Assembly: GCA_037074705.1 (NCBI GenBank)
Contig: CM073591.1
Span: 72,770,532 to 72,834,531 of the forward strand
Length of the DNA: 64,000 nucleotides
From: Zhengitettix transpicula
Taxonomy: Eukaryota; Arthropoda; Insecta; Orthoptera; Tetrigidae
Reading direction: 5' to 3'
Shown here: positions 24,481-37,019 of the stretch, one piece after another
Position numbering within the stretch: position 1 is the first letter of the stretch
Layout of the letters: each line of letters begins with the position of its first letter
Notes under the pieces: model-generated
What the model was told of the DNA's origin: nothing
The model's database searches: none
What the model saw: the letters and a program-made list of their open reading frames with translations, nothing else
Program-made: the position numbers and the translations under genes

Positions 24481-25078
24481 TGAAACCATATTTTTGGTCA
24501 TGTTGTCAACATCCATTGACTCCTCACAAGTTGCATCATATAGTAAAGAAACTCCAAATGAGATCCTTAAATGATATATTTTATGTAATACATAAATGAA
24601 TACTACATTTATTTCAGTTCTAGAAATATAATATCAAGACCATTTTTCTTCAGTTTTCTTCATTTTAAAGAGTGGAAAATTAATCACAAAAAATATTTAT
24701 CCCCAAAATGAAAGTCAATATGTAGTATTAGTTAAGTGTTGACAACGACAACATAATATATTGTTAACTCTCCAACTCTATTATTCACTGTCCCACATTT
24801 TCCCCAACTAAACATGGAATAGTTATTTCTCATAAATAATTTAGCCAATTTTTCAAACCCGCGGTAATTAGATAATATGATCTTGTGGCACAAAATTCTA
24901 TGCACATTCAAGGCAAGTTCTAACACGCTTTTTTTACATAGACATACCATTTGATATTTTATCTGAGATATAACTATATAAATAAATATAATTCAGTATA
25001 AGTTTAATTTCAAATATCCACTTAAAAGGCTTCGTTGACAGTAGATTCAATACAAATAGAAAAACAGAAAAACTAAAC

Positions 25079-25107
25079 GTTTCGTTCTAATTTTAGGACT
25101 TTATCAG
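25079..25107 (-). ncRNA. hammerhead-like motif, element relic
   Basis: Read on the minus strand: CTGATAA, then the hairpin GTCCTAA-AA-TTAGAAC, then GAAAC. The hammerhead core would be CTGANGA ... GAAAC, so one core base is changed (G to A at position 8). The stem pairs at six of seven positions. Confidence 0.5.
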
Positions 25108-25228
25108 GTGATCATAATAAGAAAACATATAATCCGACTCCTTTTTATATTTAAATATATATAACTACAGCCTATTAGTCACAAAAAATTATTATCCCAT
25201 TTAAAATATAATATTTAACAGACGCAAC

Positions 25229-25256
25229 GTTTCGTCCCTGATTGGAACCTATTCAG
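25229..25256 (-). ncRNA. hammerhead-like motif, element relic
   Basis: Minus strand: CTGAATA, hairpin with arms GTTCC and GGGAC, then GAAACGTTG. The loop and stem bases differ from the copy at 25079-25107, yet pairing is kept (with one G-U pair). One core position is changed. Confidence 0.5.
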
Positions 25257-26350
25257 GTGTAAGTAACAATTCAATTCCAATTTATTATAAGAAAATTTCG
25301 ATTAAAAAATTCTAACTTCGGTTTTTCCACACGTTGCGGATTAAACGTTGGTCTGTTGGACATAATTTTTACCAAACAAATTAATTATATGTATTTTATA
25401 TTTTTAAATTATTTATTCAATGAACATTGCAGCAAGTGTTGGTTTGATCGTATAAAGTTCCAAGAACCTTAATATGTAAATTCCTAAAATATTTATTACG
25501 ATTGAAAAAAATTCTGAATAATATTTATAATGCATAAAAAAATTTAAAAGACAAACGAAAATTATTTGATTATTAAATAATATAGTTTTTTGTACATTGA
25601 AAATTAAGATTTATATGATAGAATTATTTTCAGATTTATTTTGTTATAATATTGTAAAAATATAATTTCATTATAATTAAAAAAGTTAAAAATTAATGGT
25701 GAAACCCAGAAAAATATTCGACAAAAGCCTTACAACAAACGGAGACAAATTAAGACTATGTTTAACCTGCAGAAATAATCATGTTTCAAAATACGATATC
25801 CATCTGTAAATTGTTTTATTTTTGTTGAAGTCTGTTCGGATTGTATTCTTTTCTGCGACAATTTACCATTGCTACTAGCGTTCCCGATGAATATGGATCA
25901 GAGCTACCAAACTTACAAACACATTTACCAGTGAAACAAATCCCAAAAAATTACATTTCCATATTTCACCAAAATCTTTTGGATAGTGATTCATGTTCAC
26001 ATTGATTTACCTATTTATATTTCTTATGTATTAATTACTGTTGTTTATTTGACTTAAGTAATCGTTTTTATGTTGTATAATTCAGTCGGCTGGGGTTCAA
26101 TAAGGCAGGATTTTGATATATATTATGTATCTTTATTAAGTTCAAACCGAATAATTTTATTTGTTAGAGTTATAGATTGCTCCAAAACTTTTGTCCTATC
26201 TTATTAAAAAATCTAATCGTAAATAATATTGCGAGCGAAATATTGTAATGTTAGAAAGTAGTTCGGTTTACGCGTTGAATATGCTACATGTAGTAAAATA
26301 AATTGAAATTTATTAATTTATATATTATTACATAATTTTATAACTATGAA

Positions 26351-26500
26351 TTGGGAAACAATATCAAAATGGGAATTTATGAGATGAGATGCAAGAAAAA
26401 TCTCACAGCTAAATATTACTGCCTCATTGCATCTAAATTTCTCCCTGCTTGAATACTCAACCATATTTAATGGAGCATTTATGGCGGTCTTATCTAATTT
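26351..26500 (+). repeat. dispersed repeat R5, plus-strand copy
   Basis: Blocks ATCAAAATGGGAATTTATGA, ATCTCACAGCTAAATATT, GCCTCATTGCATC, CTCCCTGCTTGAAT and TTATGGCGGTCTT recur inverted at 31118-31301 in the same order. Confidence 0.75.
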
Positions 26501-26598
26501 AATCGCAAAAACATTTTATTCTGACAGAAAAATTAGAATATATGGACGTTCTCTCAAAGTAAATTCTTATCTCTGCCGTTGTTGTTATTCTGTTTAAT

Positions 26599-27579
26599 AT
26601 ATATATATATATCTATATAATAAAATAGCGTGTATATTTGTTTGTATTTACGTTGTTTTGTATACAAATTTTATCGCGTGGACAGAATTTAACAAAAATT
26701 GGTATATATATTCTGCCAAAACCGAGAACCGGTACTGTGGGGGTGAGAAACCCCTAGAATAAACGTGGAAATAATTATAATTGAAATAAGTTACGAATTA
26801 GTGTTAAATTACTGCGCGCCAAGAGACGGTGACGTCATTGACAAGACATTGACGCATCATAAAAATATAGTTCTGTATTTCGTAATGAAATAAAGCAGAA
26901 ATATTTTGATTGAATAAAAAGAATATTTGATTTTAGTAATACAGTAATACAGTAATACAGAAATTATAATAATTAAAAACCATTATCATTAAATGTTAAA
27001 TTACTGCGCGCCAAGAGACAATGACGTCACGCGGGAGAAAGACGTTACTACGCAACGAACAAAGGAAATTCTCCTTTATCAGGAATGAAATAAAGCAGAA
27101 ATATTTTCATTAAATAAAAAGTATAATTTTATACAGCAATACTCCATCCAATGATAATAAAGAAGAATACGAATTACTTTACCATCCTTGGGGAAAATGT
27201 AAGTTAATTTTCGCGCTGTATTAGTTCTGAGTCTAGCTAACAATTTCATCAATGTAATATTTCGTAATGTATGAAGACTGAGTGACGATTATATCCTGAA
27301 ATACTCAAGGAATATATTTAAGTATTCAATTAAATACTTTTTCGAGTTGATGATCGTGTGGAAATAATATTCGGCAGGCGTTAATGGAATTGATAGTATT
27401 TCTACTGGTGAAGTTTGTGTATAATTTCAACTCCTTTCAGTATGAGAGGGGAGGACGCCTAGGGGTGGGGGTAGAGGATCGAGGAGCGTTACATAAAAAT
27501 AGCGCAAAAGCAACCGAAATTGGAGTGTATCGGGGGTTCTGGATAAATGACATCTCGGGCAACGCCGGGCACCCGATAG
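26599..27579 (-). mobile_element. dispersed non-autonomous element R4, minus-strand copy with internal duplication
   Basis: Reverse complement of the element at 14289-15072: starts (minus strand) near GGTGCCCGGCG and TTGCCCGAG at ~27570, and ends at the TA-rich TATAGATATATATA tail near 26599. Inside, a segment of about 200 bases with AAATTACTGCGCGCCAAGAGAC and AAATAAAGCAGAAATATTTT occurs twice in direct orientation (about 26803 and 26998), so this copy has a tandem duplication. No coding domain seen. Confidence 0.78.
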
Positions 27580-27605
27580 TATATATATATATATATATAT
27601 ATATT
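27579..27605. repeat. (TA)n microsatellite at the R4 end
   Basis: A TA run of about 25 bases directly adjoins the R4 terminus, which suggests insertion at or growth from a TA-rich target. Confidence 0.9.
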
Positions 27606-28165
27606 GTAGTGAATAACATCGGTAAGTGGCCGCCCCTTGTGTCCGCGGGCCTGAGAAGGACTACATTAAACGTGTACGTGTGCCTGCCCCAGAGGCCAAA
27701 AGAAGTCGCGGGTAAGCGTCCCTTTTTTTTCATCGTTTGGGTGGGTGGGGGGGGGGAGTTCGAATATATACTCCGAACCCGGGAGAAAGTGGACAGACGC
27801 AGGCAGACCGACAGATAGAGGACGGAAAGTGGAGTGAGAGAGGCGAAAGGGTGGAAAATTTGGCGAGCGGTAGCCAACAAAGGTTTTGGAGAGACGTCCA
27901 TCGCGGGGAGGCCGAAGAAGATATGCTGCTTACTACAAGACCAGTGATCCACTGCAAATCGGCTGACGCCACAAGTTAAAGTAAGGATCACCATTTCTGT
28001 AAAGTGCCTTTAAAAGTTGAATTTTTTTTATACAGTGCGGAAATAGGCTCTGTTCTTGAATAGTTACCGACCCGCCCACATTACCCTGTTGAGAAGGAGG
28101 ATTTTTATAACCAAGATAATTTTTTTTGCAGACCAATGGTATATCTGCTGGCGCCCAATAATATT
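27606..28165. mobile_element. GC-rich block with PBS-like motif, possible LTR relic
   Basis: A GC-rich leader-like sequence (GTGGCCGCCCC ... GACAGACGCAGGCAGACCG ... CGGAAAGTGGAGTGAGAG) is followed at about 28150 by CTGGCGCCCAA. TGGCGCCC is the start of many retroelement primer-binding sites for tRNA-Lys-type primers. Overlapping frames on both strands (144 and 185 codons) are probably by-products of composition. No paired LTR, gag or pol follows; 28165 onward is plain AT-rich DNA. Confidence 0.3.
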
Positions 28166-31117
28166 TTTTTAATGTATTTTTGTTTTTTCATGTAATAAAG
28201 TTTTTTATATTTAGTAATAAAATATAATCATTACAATTTATATATATATAAATATTCTAATTTTCCAACAAATTTTGGCAATGATATCTGCGAATTGAGT
28301 GAAAATATACTGTGTTCAAGATCGCAAACATTCCCTGTTAATTTTTTGAACGAGGAGTTATTGGTTAACAACATTATTCATTTGAATAATTGAACATGTA
28401 TTCGACAGCTTTTTCCACTGTACTCATGCCAGATAACCAAAAAATATCAGATTTGACCAAAGGACAATTGCAGAATTATCCACACTAATCCTGAAGTTTA
28501 CAGATTTTTATAATTAGCAAGCATCGCTATTCTGTTGTCAACCAACTTCCGATTACAATTTCAGAGATGGGTGTCGAAACGTTGTACATTACTCAACCGT
28601 GTTGAAATCTGAAAACTGTTTGTTCCATAAAATTATAATCATCCAATTTTATATCACGCTGTTTTTCTTAAAATAAAAATCCTTCAATGATGTAAATAAT
28701 TTATGTGGAATGGAGGAAAACAATCTTATTTTACATTGAGCGTCGACAAAAGAGTGGGCCTAATTTTTCACATGTCACATGTCACATGTCACATGTCGTA
28801 AGAAGATTAAAATTGTTTACAGAATGTCTATGTCGATGATGCATGTAATCGGACGGAAAACTCGGACATCATATGTCAGTCATATTCCCTGATTTATAAA
28901 TGCGGTTAAATACATGCAGAAAGCTAGCAGGAAATGGAAATACTGTTTGATAAATTTGTACAAATGGCAGACATATTTTGTAGTGTCCTACTATCGATTT
29001 TTATAATCTTTATTTGCGATATATTTCGACTTGGAAATAAAGGGGATAAACATAAAATGTAACCTCTGTTTATCAACAGGAAATAGTCTTTAATTATAGC
29101 ACGATACCAGCTCTTGCAGTGCCAATTCTTATAAAATAAAATATTAAATATATAATGGAAAAAAATAATATGGAAAGTGTTATTTATAGAATCACGTGTA
29201 AGGTCATAAAAGAAATGTGTGATAAATTTGCAGTTCTATGGTGTTATGCTGAGATATATTATTATATTGGTCCCCACAAATGTTTAATAAATAAATTACG
29301 TGGATGCGCACATAACCTCGCACCCCAAAAAGAAGGCTGCATTACAATTTTTTCCTGTGCGCTATCAAGTCGCTATTTCAAAAAACAGTCTCATATCTTT
29401 CATCGTTACTAAAATTATATTAATTTAAATGTATTGTTGAAACTAATGGAAAATTTGATAGAACGTGTACAAATAATGGTAACGCATAATACGCACGCGT
29501 TTTAAATACTTCTATATTGTGATAGAAGAAGGAATTAATATAAATTATTTCCACTTGGCTGACTCAGTTTGTTACAGAAATGAATTAAAATAAGCTGTAT
29601 ATAAATGCTAGTTGAAATCGTTCCATCTTTAAGTTTGGTTACGTTACTATGTTTTTCACTTCAAATGAATAATTCATGTATATTTTTTCCTTTCCTCTGT
29701 TTCTGTTAATTCATGAGAGTCGACATTTACAAATATGATGCTCTGACACTGACTTAACCTGAGTTATTCATTATTATTCGTTTCTTCTTAAGAACATTAT
29801 TTCCAAGTCTGTTCCATTTAAGGAAACTTGGGAACTTCCTGCTGTGAGCATGTACAAGGTGCATTAATTAGACTGATTCAGTCAAAGAGAGACACTCTTC
29901 GAAAGGTTAGAAACATAAACACACAGACCTGGGTATGTTACAGAATATGTTAATCACGTTACTCTTACACGGAGAAGTAGCACAAATGAACCCTGATATA
30001 TTGTAATCAGCTTTAGATGTCAGCTTGTTTCAAACGGGAACCTCTGCAGACTAATTTTCTTTGGCAAATTCCTGTAGTAACATGTATATACAAATCTTTG
30101 CCTTTAACGTATAAAGACCGTCATTGTGGGAACATCATCGCCGGATGCTTTTCTGTGGTTCGGGGTTGCGTAAGAGTATACCCTAGCTCCAGATAGCAAC
30201 TTAAATAAATATTTTTATGGCTCATTCCATTTGAAAACTTTCAGTTCGGACGTTGCATTCCTCCTCTAAACCTCAGATTTCGTGGGTTTAACATTCGTAC
30301 CATGTTTTATGCGGTGCAAGATACGCTCTAGATGAAAGTCTTTAAAAAAATCTCAGTTCAGTCTCTCAAAATTTATAGCTATATTTTTGTGGCACCAGTA
30401 CAGTTCAGATTCTTAAACATGGCGACAACCAGTAAGAAAATCGGCGGGATCAAGGAACTGGTGACAAAACGAAAAGTTCTCGGGTCATTATGATAAACCA
30501 CAAAGTATGTTTTAGTTACAAATTGTTGTCCTGCTGTTATTTACTCAAAATAATGCATGGTAAAATCCGTAATTCCTTCTCCCAGCCTTTTAATGGGTGT
30601 AATGATCCGTAAACAAACTTCTGGTATTCCGACAACGACATCAGTACTTGTTCGCTCTTGTCCACTTCAAGATATTTCACTCGTCAAGAATATTAAATAA
30701 CGTTTTAGAATAATCAAACACCAAAACCCAATTTCGAGTTAATTTAATAATTGCATCCTAAGGAAACTCTTTCACTTGGAATCCTTTATAAGTTGCACTT
30801 CCCACCATAATTTCTAAATAGTCTCTTCCCTGATTATTAACTTTCGATTAAGTGCACAAGTAAACAATATTAGAATATCATGGTTCGCTGCCAGTCGTCG
30901 AAACGTCACTGGTTACATGTACAACTTTATTGGAAACCCCAAAGAAATTCATTCATATATTTTAAGCATACATTTCCAATGTATATATTGTAATATTAAT
31001 CAGAGAAATTTTTTCTCTTATGAAAAAGATAGCGTAATGTATAATTACGTATATATACGTTTGAAGTTCGTTCTAATGTCACCTAAACAATTTTGTATTC
31101 GTGTAATATTCATATAA
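28166..31117. other. AT-rich intergenic DNA, no gene seen
   Basis: Contains a short 7 bp tandem repeat (TCACATG x4) at 28768-28797 and a decayed hammerhead-like motif near 28576. Otherwise only short AT-driven frames. Confidence 0.45.
28768..28797 (+). repeat. 7 bp tandem repeat (TCACATG)4
   Basis: Four perfect heptamers. A related CACATATGACATATGACA stretch occurs at 31303-31320. Confidence 0.9.
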
Positions 31118-31301
31118 CAGTTTAAGAACAAAAAGACCACCGTAAAAGATCCATTAAACATTCAAGCAGGGAGCAATTTTGATGCACTGAGGCATAAATA
31201 TTTAGCTGTGAGATATTCTTTGAAACTCAAATTGATGTGTGGGTAAATCAGTTGCAGCGTGATATTTTTCTTGAATCTCATAAATTCCCATTTTGACATT
31301 G
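31118..31301 (-). repeat. dispersed repeat R5, minus-strand copy
   Basis: Reverse complement of 26351-26500, with an extra ~50 bases between the TTTATGAGAT and ATCTCACAGCTAAATATT blocks. Confidence 0.75.
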
Positions 31302-31333
31302 TCACATATGACATATGACAATATAAAAAATAC

Positions 31334-31354
31334 GTTTCGATGAAACCTCATCAG
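31334..31354 (-). ncRNA. hammerhead-like motif with short stem II
   Basis: Minus strand: CTGATGA, a nine-base spacer GGTTTCATC that can form only a two-pair stem, then GAAACGTA. The core matches the consensus exactly. The weak stem makes activity doubtful. Confidence 0.4.
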
Positions 31355-31964
31355 GTACTACATCAATTAAAAATATCTAAATTAAATCCATGGAACATAT
31401 TAAGAACTCTTCATTAACTTTTTGAAGCCAAATTAGGTGTAAAAATTCAAAGATTCTGTTTTAAACACATTAAATTTATTTGCTATGCATTGGATTCTCC
31501 ACATGAAAGTTGTGTTAGTTTATTTATACTTAACGTTAGATAAATATCAATTTTAAAATTAGGAAACGTGATAGACAACACACCAGACGTGAAACTTGTT
31601 TTCAGATGTGTTTAGGAAATTGTAGTTTTAATAAATTAATTTCGGGTTCAGCTCTGTTAATAAATGCTTAATAACACATTGCAAAATATTTTTAAACCAC
31701 AATTACAGTATTTGTTTCCAACACATAGCCACTAGGATTAAGTTAAGATGAGTGTTTTTTAGAATTTAAATTTGTAGGGTAACGTCTGTAGACATAGTAT
31801 TTCAGGCTCATTCGAATTTTTGTTCATTTTTAATTAAAAAACCACCTTCATTTCGCCATTTTGATTCTCAATCACAACGACGCCAATTAATTGAGACCGA
31901 ATGAGTATAAAATTGATATAATTATATGTAATACATTTTTTAAATTTTTACTTCCATTATATAG

Positions 31965-32222
31965 TGATTTAATGTAAATGATAATTTTGTATTAATAAGA
32001 AAGATAGCCAAATACAGACAAAATAGTTGAAAATATAAATACCACGCAATGTTTCTGGAGGCCTTGTTCCTTTCTTCAGGTGAATAAAATATGTATGAGA
32101 CATCACTGCAGTAGTCAGTTGGCCAAAAGGCTCTCGAGTTTTGTCAACTGACTAGTGCAGTTGTGTCTCTCTCTACTTCTTTCTAATTAATTTTGAATCA
32201 GACGTAAAAATTTCATTTTAAT
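31965..32222. mobile_element. foldback element R3, copy with one arm lost
   Basis: The left arm (AAAGATAGCCAAATACAGAC ... ATACCACGCAATGTTTC ... TTTCTTCAGGTG) matches the left arms at 60.4 and 60.85 kb. The right end keeps the shared terminus (ATTTTGAATCAGACGTAAAAA) but the inner right arm is missing. It includes a hammerhead-like core on the minus strand at 32051-32079: CTGAAGA, GGAA...CTCC, GAAAC. Confidence 0.75.
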
Positions 32223-33055
32223 TTTTTATTGCTTATATATAACATTATGAAAAATAAAATAGAGTATTATGATGAGATCATAACAAAAAGTGACACATTC
32301 AAGCGAAAAAATGAGTAATGAAAAGTCTCATGCCAAAAGCGGCATTGTTGTTATGTAACAGAATCGCCGGTTTAGTTTTCATATGCTGAAGTACGTTTTG
32401 TCTGCCCACCACTATACCTTTAGTATTCCCGTCTCCCAACACAGCGTCACACCTAAAATTTCGTGACGTATTCACTTTCTTACCATCCACATTTCCTGCG
32501 CTTCTAAAGCAGCTCATCTTCAAAATGTGTAATCAGAAAATTGCATACGAATGCTGATGCATAGCGATGCTCACCAAAATAATCAGGCTTGCATGAAGAA
32601 CCAGACGAAGAAGAAAGCAATGAGAACTGTAAAGACACGATCAATCATTTGGATTTTAAAAAAATAGGACTATTAAAAGCTTGATGGTGTACCAATTTGG
32701 TTAAAATAAATACAGACGTTGCAGATGAATCGAAGTGATAGAAATACTTATGTTACGAAGTAATTCCTCAATCTATTTACGCATTTAAAGAAGCAAGAAG
32801 ACAAATTATTGCGGACTATGAACGATCCAAATTAAAAAGCATGAAACCTTATGCTAAAAAGTGAGCAGTTATTTGATAGGGATGTAGGCAGGGAATTATG
32901 AAGAAGACAACTGAACGATATATATATATATAAATTTATAATTAAAATTTGATATTTCATCCAAAATATTTAATATTGGATTAATTCTTTTAAAGCGTTT
33001 AATGTTCAAGTATAATGAACCATGTTAAGTAGATGTCAATCGTAACGAATGGTTT
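32223..33055. other. intergenic DNA, no gene seen
   Basis: Mixed sequence with short frames. Around 32695-32870 a broken frame is possible but not recognisable. Confidence 0.35.
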
Positions 33056-33059
33056 TTAC

Positions 33060-33201
33060 TTGTATGTCCGAGGTGGTTTGTGAGGATGTTGTTGTCCGAC
33101 GACGAGTGACGCAGCCACGGTGGCGGGGGTGAGGAGAAGGGAGACAGAAGGTCATCACCTACCTGTCAGTAACACATCTCACACGCTTCGTCACAGCCCA
33201 G
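33060..33201 (+). promoter_or_regulatory. GC-rich block ending at a donor-like GTGAGC; alternative noncoding exon candidate
   Basis: GTCCGACGACGAGTGACGCAG, CCACGGTGGCGGGGGTGAGG and a following segment end CACAGCCCAG before GTGAGC at 33202. It could be an upstream untranslated exon of the Hox3 gene (spliced to 39340) or a regulatory island. Nothing in the sequence decides this. Confidence 0.25.
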
Positions 33202-33214
33202 GTGAGCAAATACC

Positions 33215-34265
33215 ACTCTAAACACTTCTAGGAGTATAAGAACTACACTTCTCGGATTTTCCAGAGCAATAGATTCTGCAACTTGTTTCAGGGGGGAACG
33301 TGTCACTCCTTTGATCGCTTACAAATACAGTTCTGAATTATCCTGGCACACGAAAGAAAAGTTATCTTTGCGACACTGCAGTAAAGACCACAAATATTAG
33401 ATCATTTTATTGTATCAAAAATTGGTGTTGCTCACTTGGAAATTATATTGTCAAATACAATCTCATGCTCAAGAAGAATTTTAATTTTTATCCTAGCAGA
33501 ATTTGTGGAATAATATTTAAAAGATTCTAATTTTCCTATTCCTATTTACGAATGCCCACGTAGATGTAACAGATGCAATGCTAATATTTAATACTATATA
33601 CTTTCGAAAAATATTTGAAATTATTTATTGAATAAATTTGCACGGCTTCACGATTGACTCCAAAAAAATTTTTTAACACTTTTCAAAATACAAAAATATT
33701 AATTAATATATTTCGAAGAATATATAGCAAAACAAATTTAGAACGTTAATATTTAGCCAAGTACCTCGAGGGTTTCAGATGGTAATTTTAACTATACCTC
33801 AAATATTATTCTTGATGATACCGTATTTAGGTACATGGAAAATATTATTGATTAAAATTCAGTGTCAGACCAGTCTTGTAATAGCTATTTAAATATTCGA
33901 CATATGATAGTAATACCTTAACATTGTTTTGTGTTAGTTTTGAATTGACTTAATTTTATATCTATATTAGTGTCGCAGAAACGAAAACTTTAAAATAATG
34001 AGTAAAATATTCACAAATAAATACTTTTGCTGAGGTGTTAGGGTAGGGGGGGGGGGATAAATATTGGTAATAAAAAAAATTAAACCATTATTCATTAAAC
34101 CGTATTTTATGCTTTATGCAGATTGTCCAATTCATTTGTTCCAAGTATAGAAGAAATGAAGGTAGGAGTAAATCAATTGATAATTTTAAACGATAAAATG
34201 TTTGACTACTCTTTTTTACAATTATTATTTTTAAATGTGTCGCATGAAAAAAAGAAGAAGTCGTA
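33215..34265. other. AT-rich intergenic DNA, no gene seen
   Basis: Contains a G-run (GGTAGGGGGGGGGGGAT) near 34045. No other feature. Confidence 0.4.
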
Positions 34266-34269
34266 GACA

Positions 34270-34686
34270 AGCTATATATAACGTAATTCACATAGCGGCA
34301 ATTTTCCTTTTAAAGCTTACGAAAGGGACTGAACAGTAGAGGATTGAGGCAACGGTTAACTAGGGCCCAGGGTTATAGGTTGAGGATCCTACCCGGCAAT
34401 ACGCCTTAAAGTGATGCCGGACAAACCATAGAAAAACCTGCATGAGGTAGGTCGGGCTCTTGGTACTTGTCCCACGCCCTTCCGATGGTTGGAGAGGGTT
34501 TTCTGAGAGGACGAAGCATTTCCTTCTCCGTTGCCTTGACCAGTTTAGGAGGAAGCTAGCAGACTGTTCCATTGGGAACAGCAAGCAACTCTTACCGTAA
34601 GGCCAAGGTTTGCAACCCCGGAACATACACCTCTCTAAACAGGTGCCTCGGCTTGTAGGAACCTTAGTTCAAAAACGGAGAAAGAA
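34270..34686 (+). repeat. dispersed repeat R1, long copy
   Basis: Same block order as 5151-5570: GGATCCTACCCGGC, AAAAACCTGCATGAGGTAGG, GGTACTTGTCCCACGCCC, AGTTTAGGAGG and CCTTAGTTCAAAAACGGAG. The first ~60 bases are more diverged. The 88-codon minus frame here is a by-product. Confidence 0.88.
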
Positions 34687-34689
34687 ACA

Positions 34690-37015
34690 GGCATTCCGAA
34701 AGGAATAACCGGTTTGTGAAAACTGTTCTGCGAAAGAAGTTACTGAGTTGTATAAGTTAAATCTACACATTTACGTAGCAGTTTTCTGATTGGTTCTCGC
34801 TGGAGACTGTGACGTCACTTCCGTAACACATATTGCAGTATTAGATACTCTTCATATAAAAAGTATTAACATCAGAAAATGCAAGGTCTAGCAGAACTGT
34901 TTCCGACTTTATAATATTTAATAAATTATATGGTAAAATATATACACTACAGTTTTTAATCAATAGAAAATATTATATGGTGACTCCCTTGGAGGGTAAG
35001 AATCTAATTCAAATTTATAATTACCGCTTGTCATATCTGAAACTGGGTTATAGAAAAAAATCTCCACGTTATAAAACAAGAAATTATTTACAATTAAAGT
35101 TTAATATTCCGGAAATCTCACTCATTAATATCAGCTTGCCAGGCTGCGGAACATTTAAATTTATTAGGGTGTTGCCAGCATAAGACATTCAGAGTAATTG
35201 GCAATTTTTTAGAGAAGGGACAACGTATTCCAAAAACAGGTTTCTACTTTCAGAAAGTACGGCTACAGTCACCTGTTTATATTTTCATGTAATGGTGTCC
35301 TTGAACCAGAGAAATAACATACCCATCTACAAACGCATGTAAAACACAGGTGACTACAGTAAGAATTTCGTGGAATTTAGAGCGTGATTATATTTCAATA
35401 GTTTTGAAGAATTACGATTTTAACAACCGATTGTTGAAAATAGTTTCATAAACATTAAGAATTTGTGCTATTTTTTGAAGTCATAACCAAGTATAGCCAT
35501 TAATAATAATGCGTTTTAACCTACACGCTGTTTCTCCTGGATATTTTCTCTTAAGAGTTCAAAAAACAGCAGAAACTATTTTTAGGGTAAGTTATTCGTC
35601 ATCTATTCTCAAACCAGTTTATATTAATATGTATTGGCTCTTCGTCACGACGTTGTCAGATAGTGATAAAAAGGGTAACGGATATTACTATAAGAATAAG
35701 TTACTAACAGATTTAAAATGTGTTTGAGATGAGAAAATAGGTAATTATTAACACTGCAGGATACTTTACCATATATTATTGTTTTAATTTGGAATTTTCC
35801 AAATTATAGCTCCAATGTACACTCGTCTATAGAAAATAAGTACTATTAAATATCTAAGTTTAAAATAACTCATCTGAATTGTTACGGCATAAAGTCTTGT
35901 GTGTTTCTCTTTCACGTTCAAGTAGGACGAAAATATTATGTAGCTAAGAACACTCTTCCAGAGAGTTGTTGATGCAGTGGTTCAGTTAAAAAACATGCAC
36001 ATGGAAGTCACGGAAGACTTAGGGTTCTATTTCTGGACAAGTAATCACATATTTCTCTTGTTATGAAATGAATTAAATACATTTTAGATAACAAGGGATT
36101 ACCTTTCCTTTGAAAAAAGAAACACAAACATGAGAATAAAATATTAATTTTTATAAATGCTATCCGAAAAGGTTTAAGGACATATACGAAAACAATACAT
36201 TTCTTTCCTTCTCAAGAAACGCCGATTTTGGATTTAAACCAGCCTTCTATGAAAAACATGTATTTGCAAATAATTACGAAGTTTTTTCCCTTAAATATGT
36301 CTAATGAAGAAAACAATTGTTACATGTATCGCCGAAGGATTGCAATTTGTGAAAAAATCGCCGATTTTCGGTTATGTGGATATATTTTTACGTCCGGTTT
36401 AAAATGTGGGTCATAGTTGCTCGAAATTAAACGATTATTTTATATGGCTTGATTGCACATCAAAATGTAACACATCCACACAGTGTTACCAATTAATTAA
36501 TATCTACATTTTCCTTAATGAGTTTTATTGGTCACCATTTCAATAAGAAAGTTATTTAATCATATTTTACAAAATTTAATTTTGAAATTCCGGAGCTTTT
36601 CACAAAATTCAATGTTATAGAAAATTATTAATTAAATTTCCCCGTTTTTTTATAACACTCATATTGGTTAAAATTCTTGAAGAAAAATGTTACCAATTTT
36701 TAACTACTTTTTCAATAACAACACACCGCCCACTGAAATCTAAGTAAATTCTTTAATTTTTACTCTTAAATTTAATTTTTAGAATAGTTTTGAAAGGTAA
36801 TTATTTTTGGTTTATTTGGCATTTAAATTATAATCGGAAATAATCTGGCAAAAATAATCTAAAAATCGTTTAAACAAGACGGTACGCGGCTTTGAACGGT
36901 AGGTTATCACCACACGTGAAGAAGGATGTTTGAAGAATATTAATAATAATTAGTTTTATAATAAGAACTGATCTAACGTTTAAAGTTTTGTTTGATGGCC
37001 GAGGTATTGTTGTCG
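34690..37015. other. AT-rich intergenic DNA, no gene seen
   Basis: Uniform AT-rich sequence just upstream of the candidate promoter. Short random frames only. Confidence 0.45.
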
Positions 37016-37019
37016 AGTA

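Larger units (their letters stand above)
24481..26340. other. AT-rich intergenic DNA with two hammerhead-like motifs
   Basis: Apart from the motifs listed at 25079-25107 and 25229-25256, this is very AT-rich and without recognisable genes. Confidence 0.45.

Noticed and set aside
27384..27994. 144-codon plus and 185-codon minus frames
   Set aside because: They cross a (TA)n run and a GC-rich block and give low-complexity peptides with no domain.
30890..30920. GTCGTCGAAACGTCAC as a further hammerhead-like motif
   Set aside because: No CTGANGA half and no hairpin upstream.
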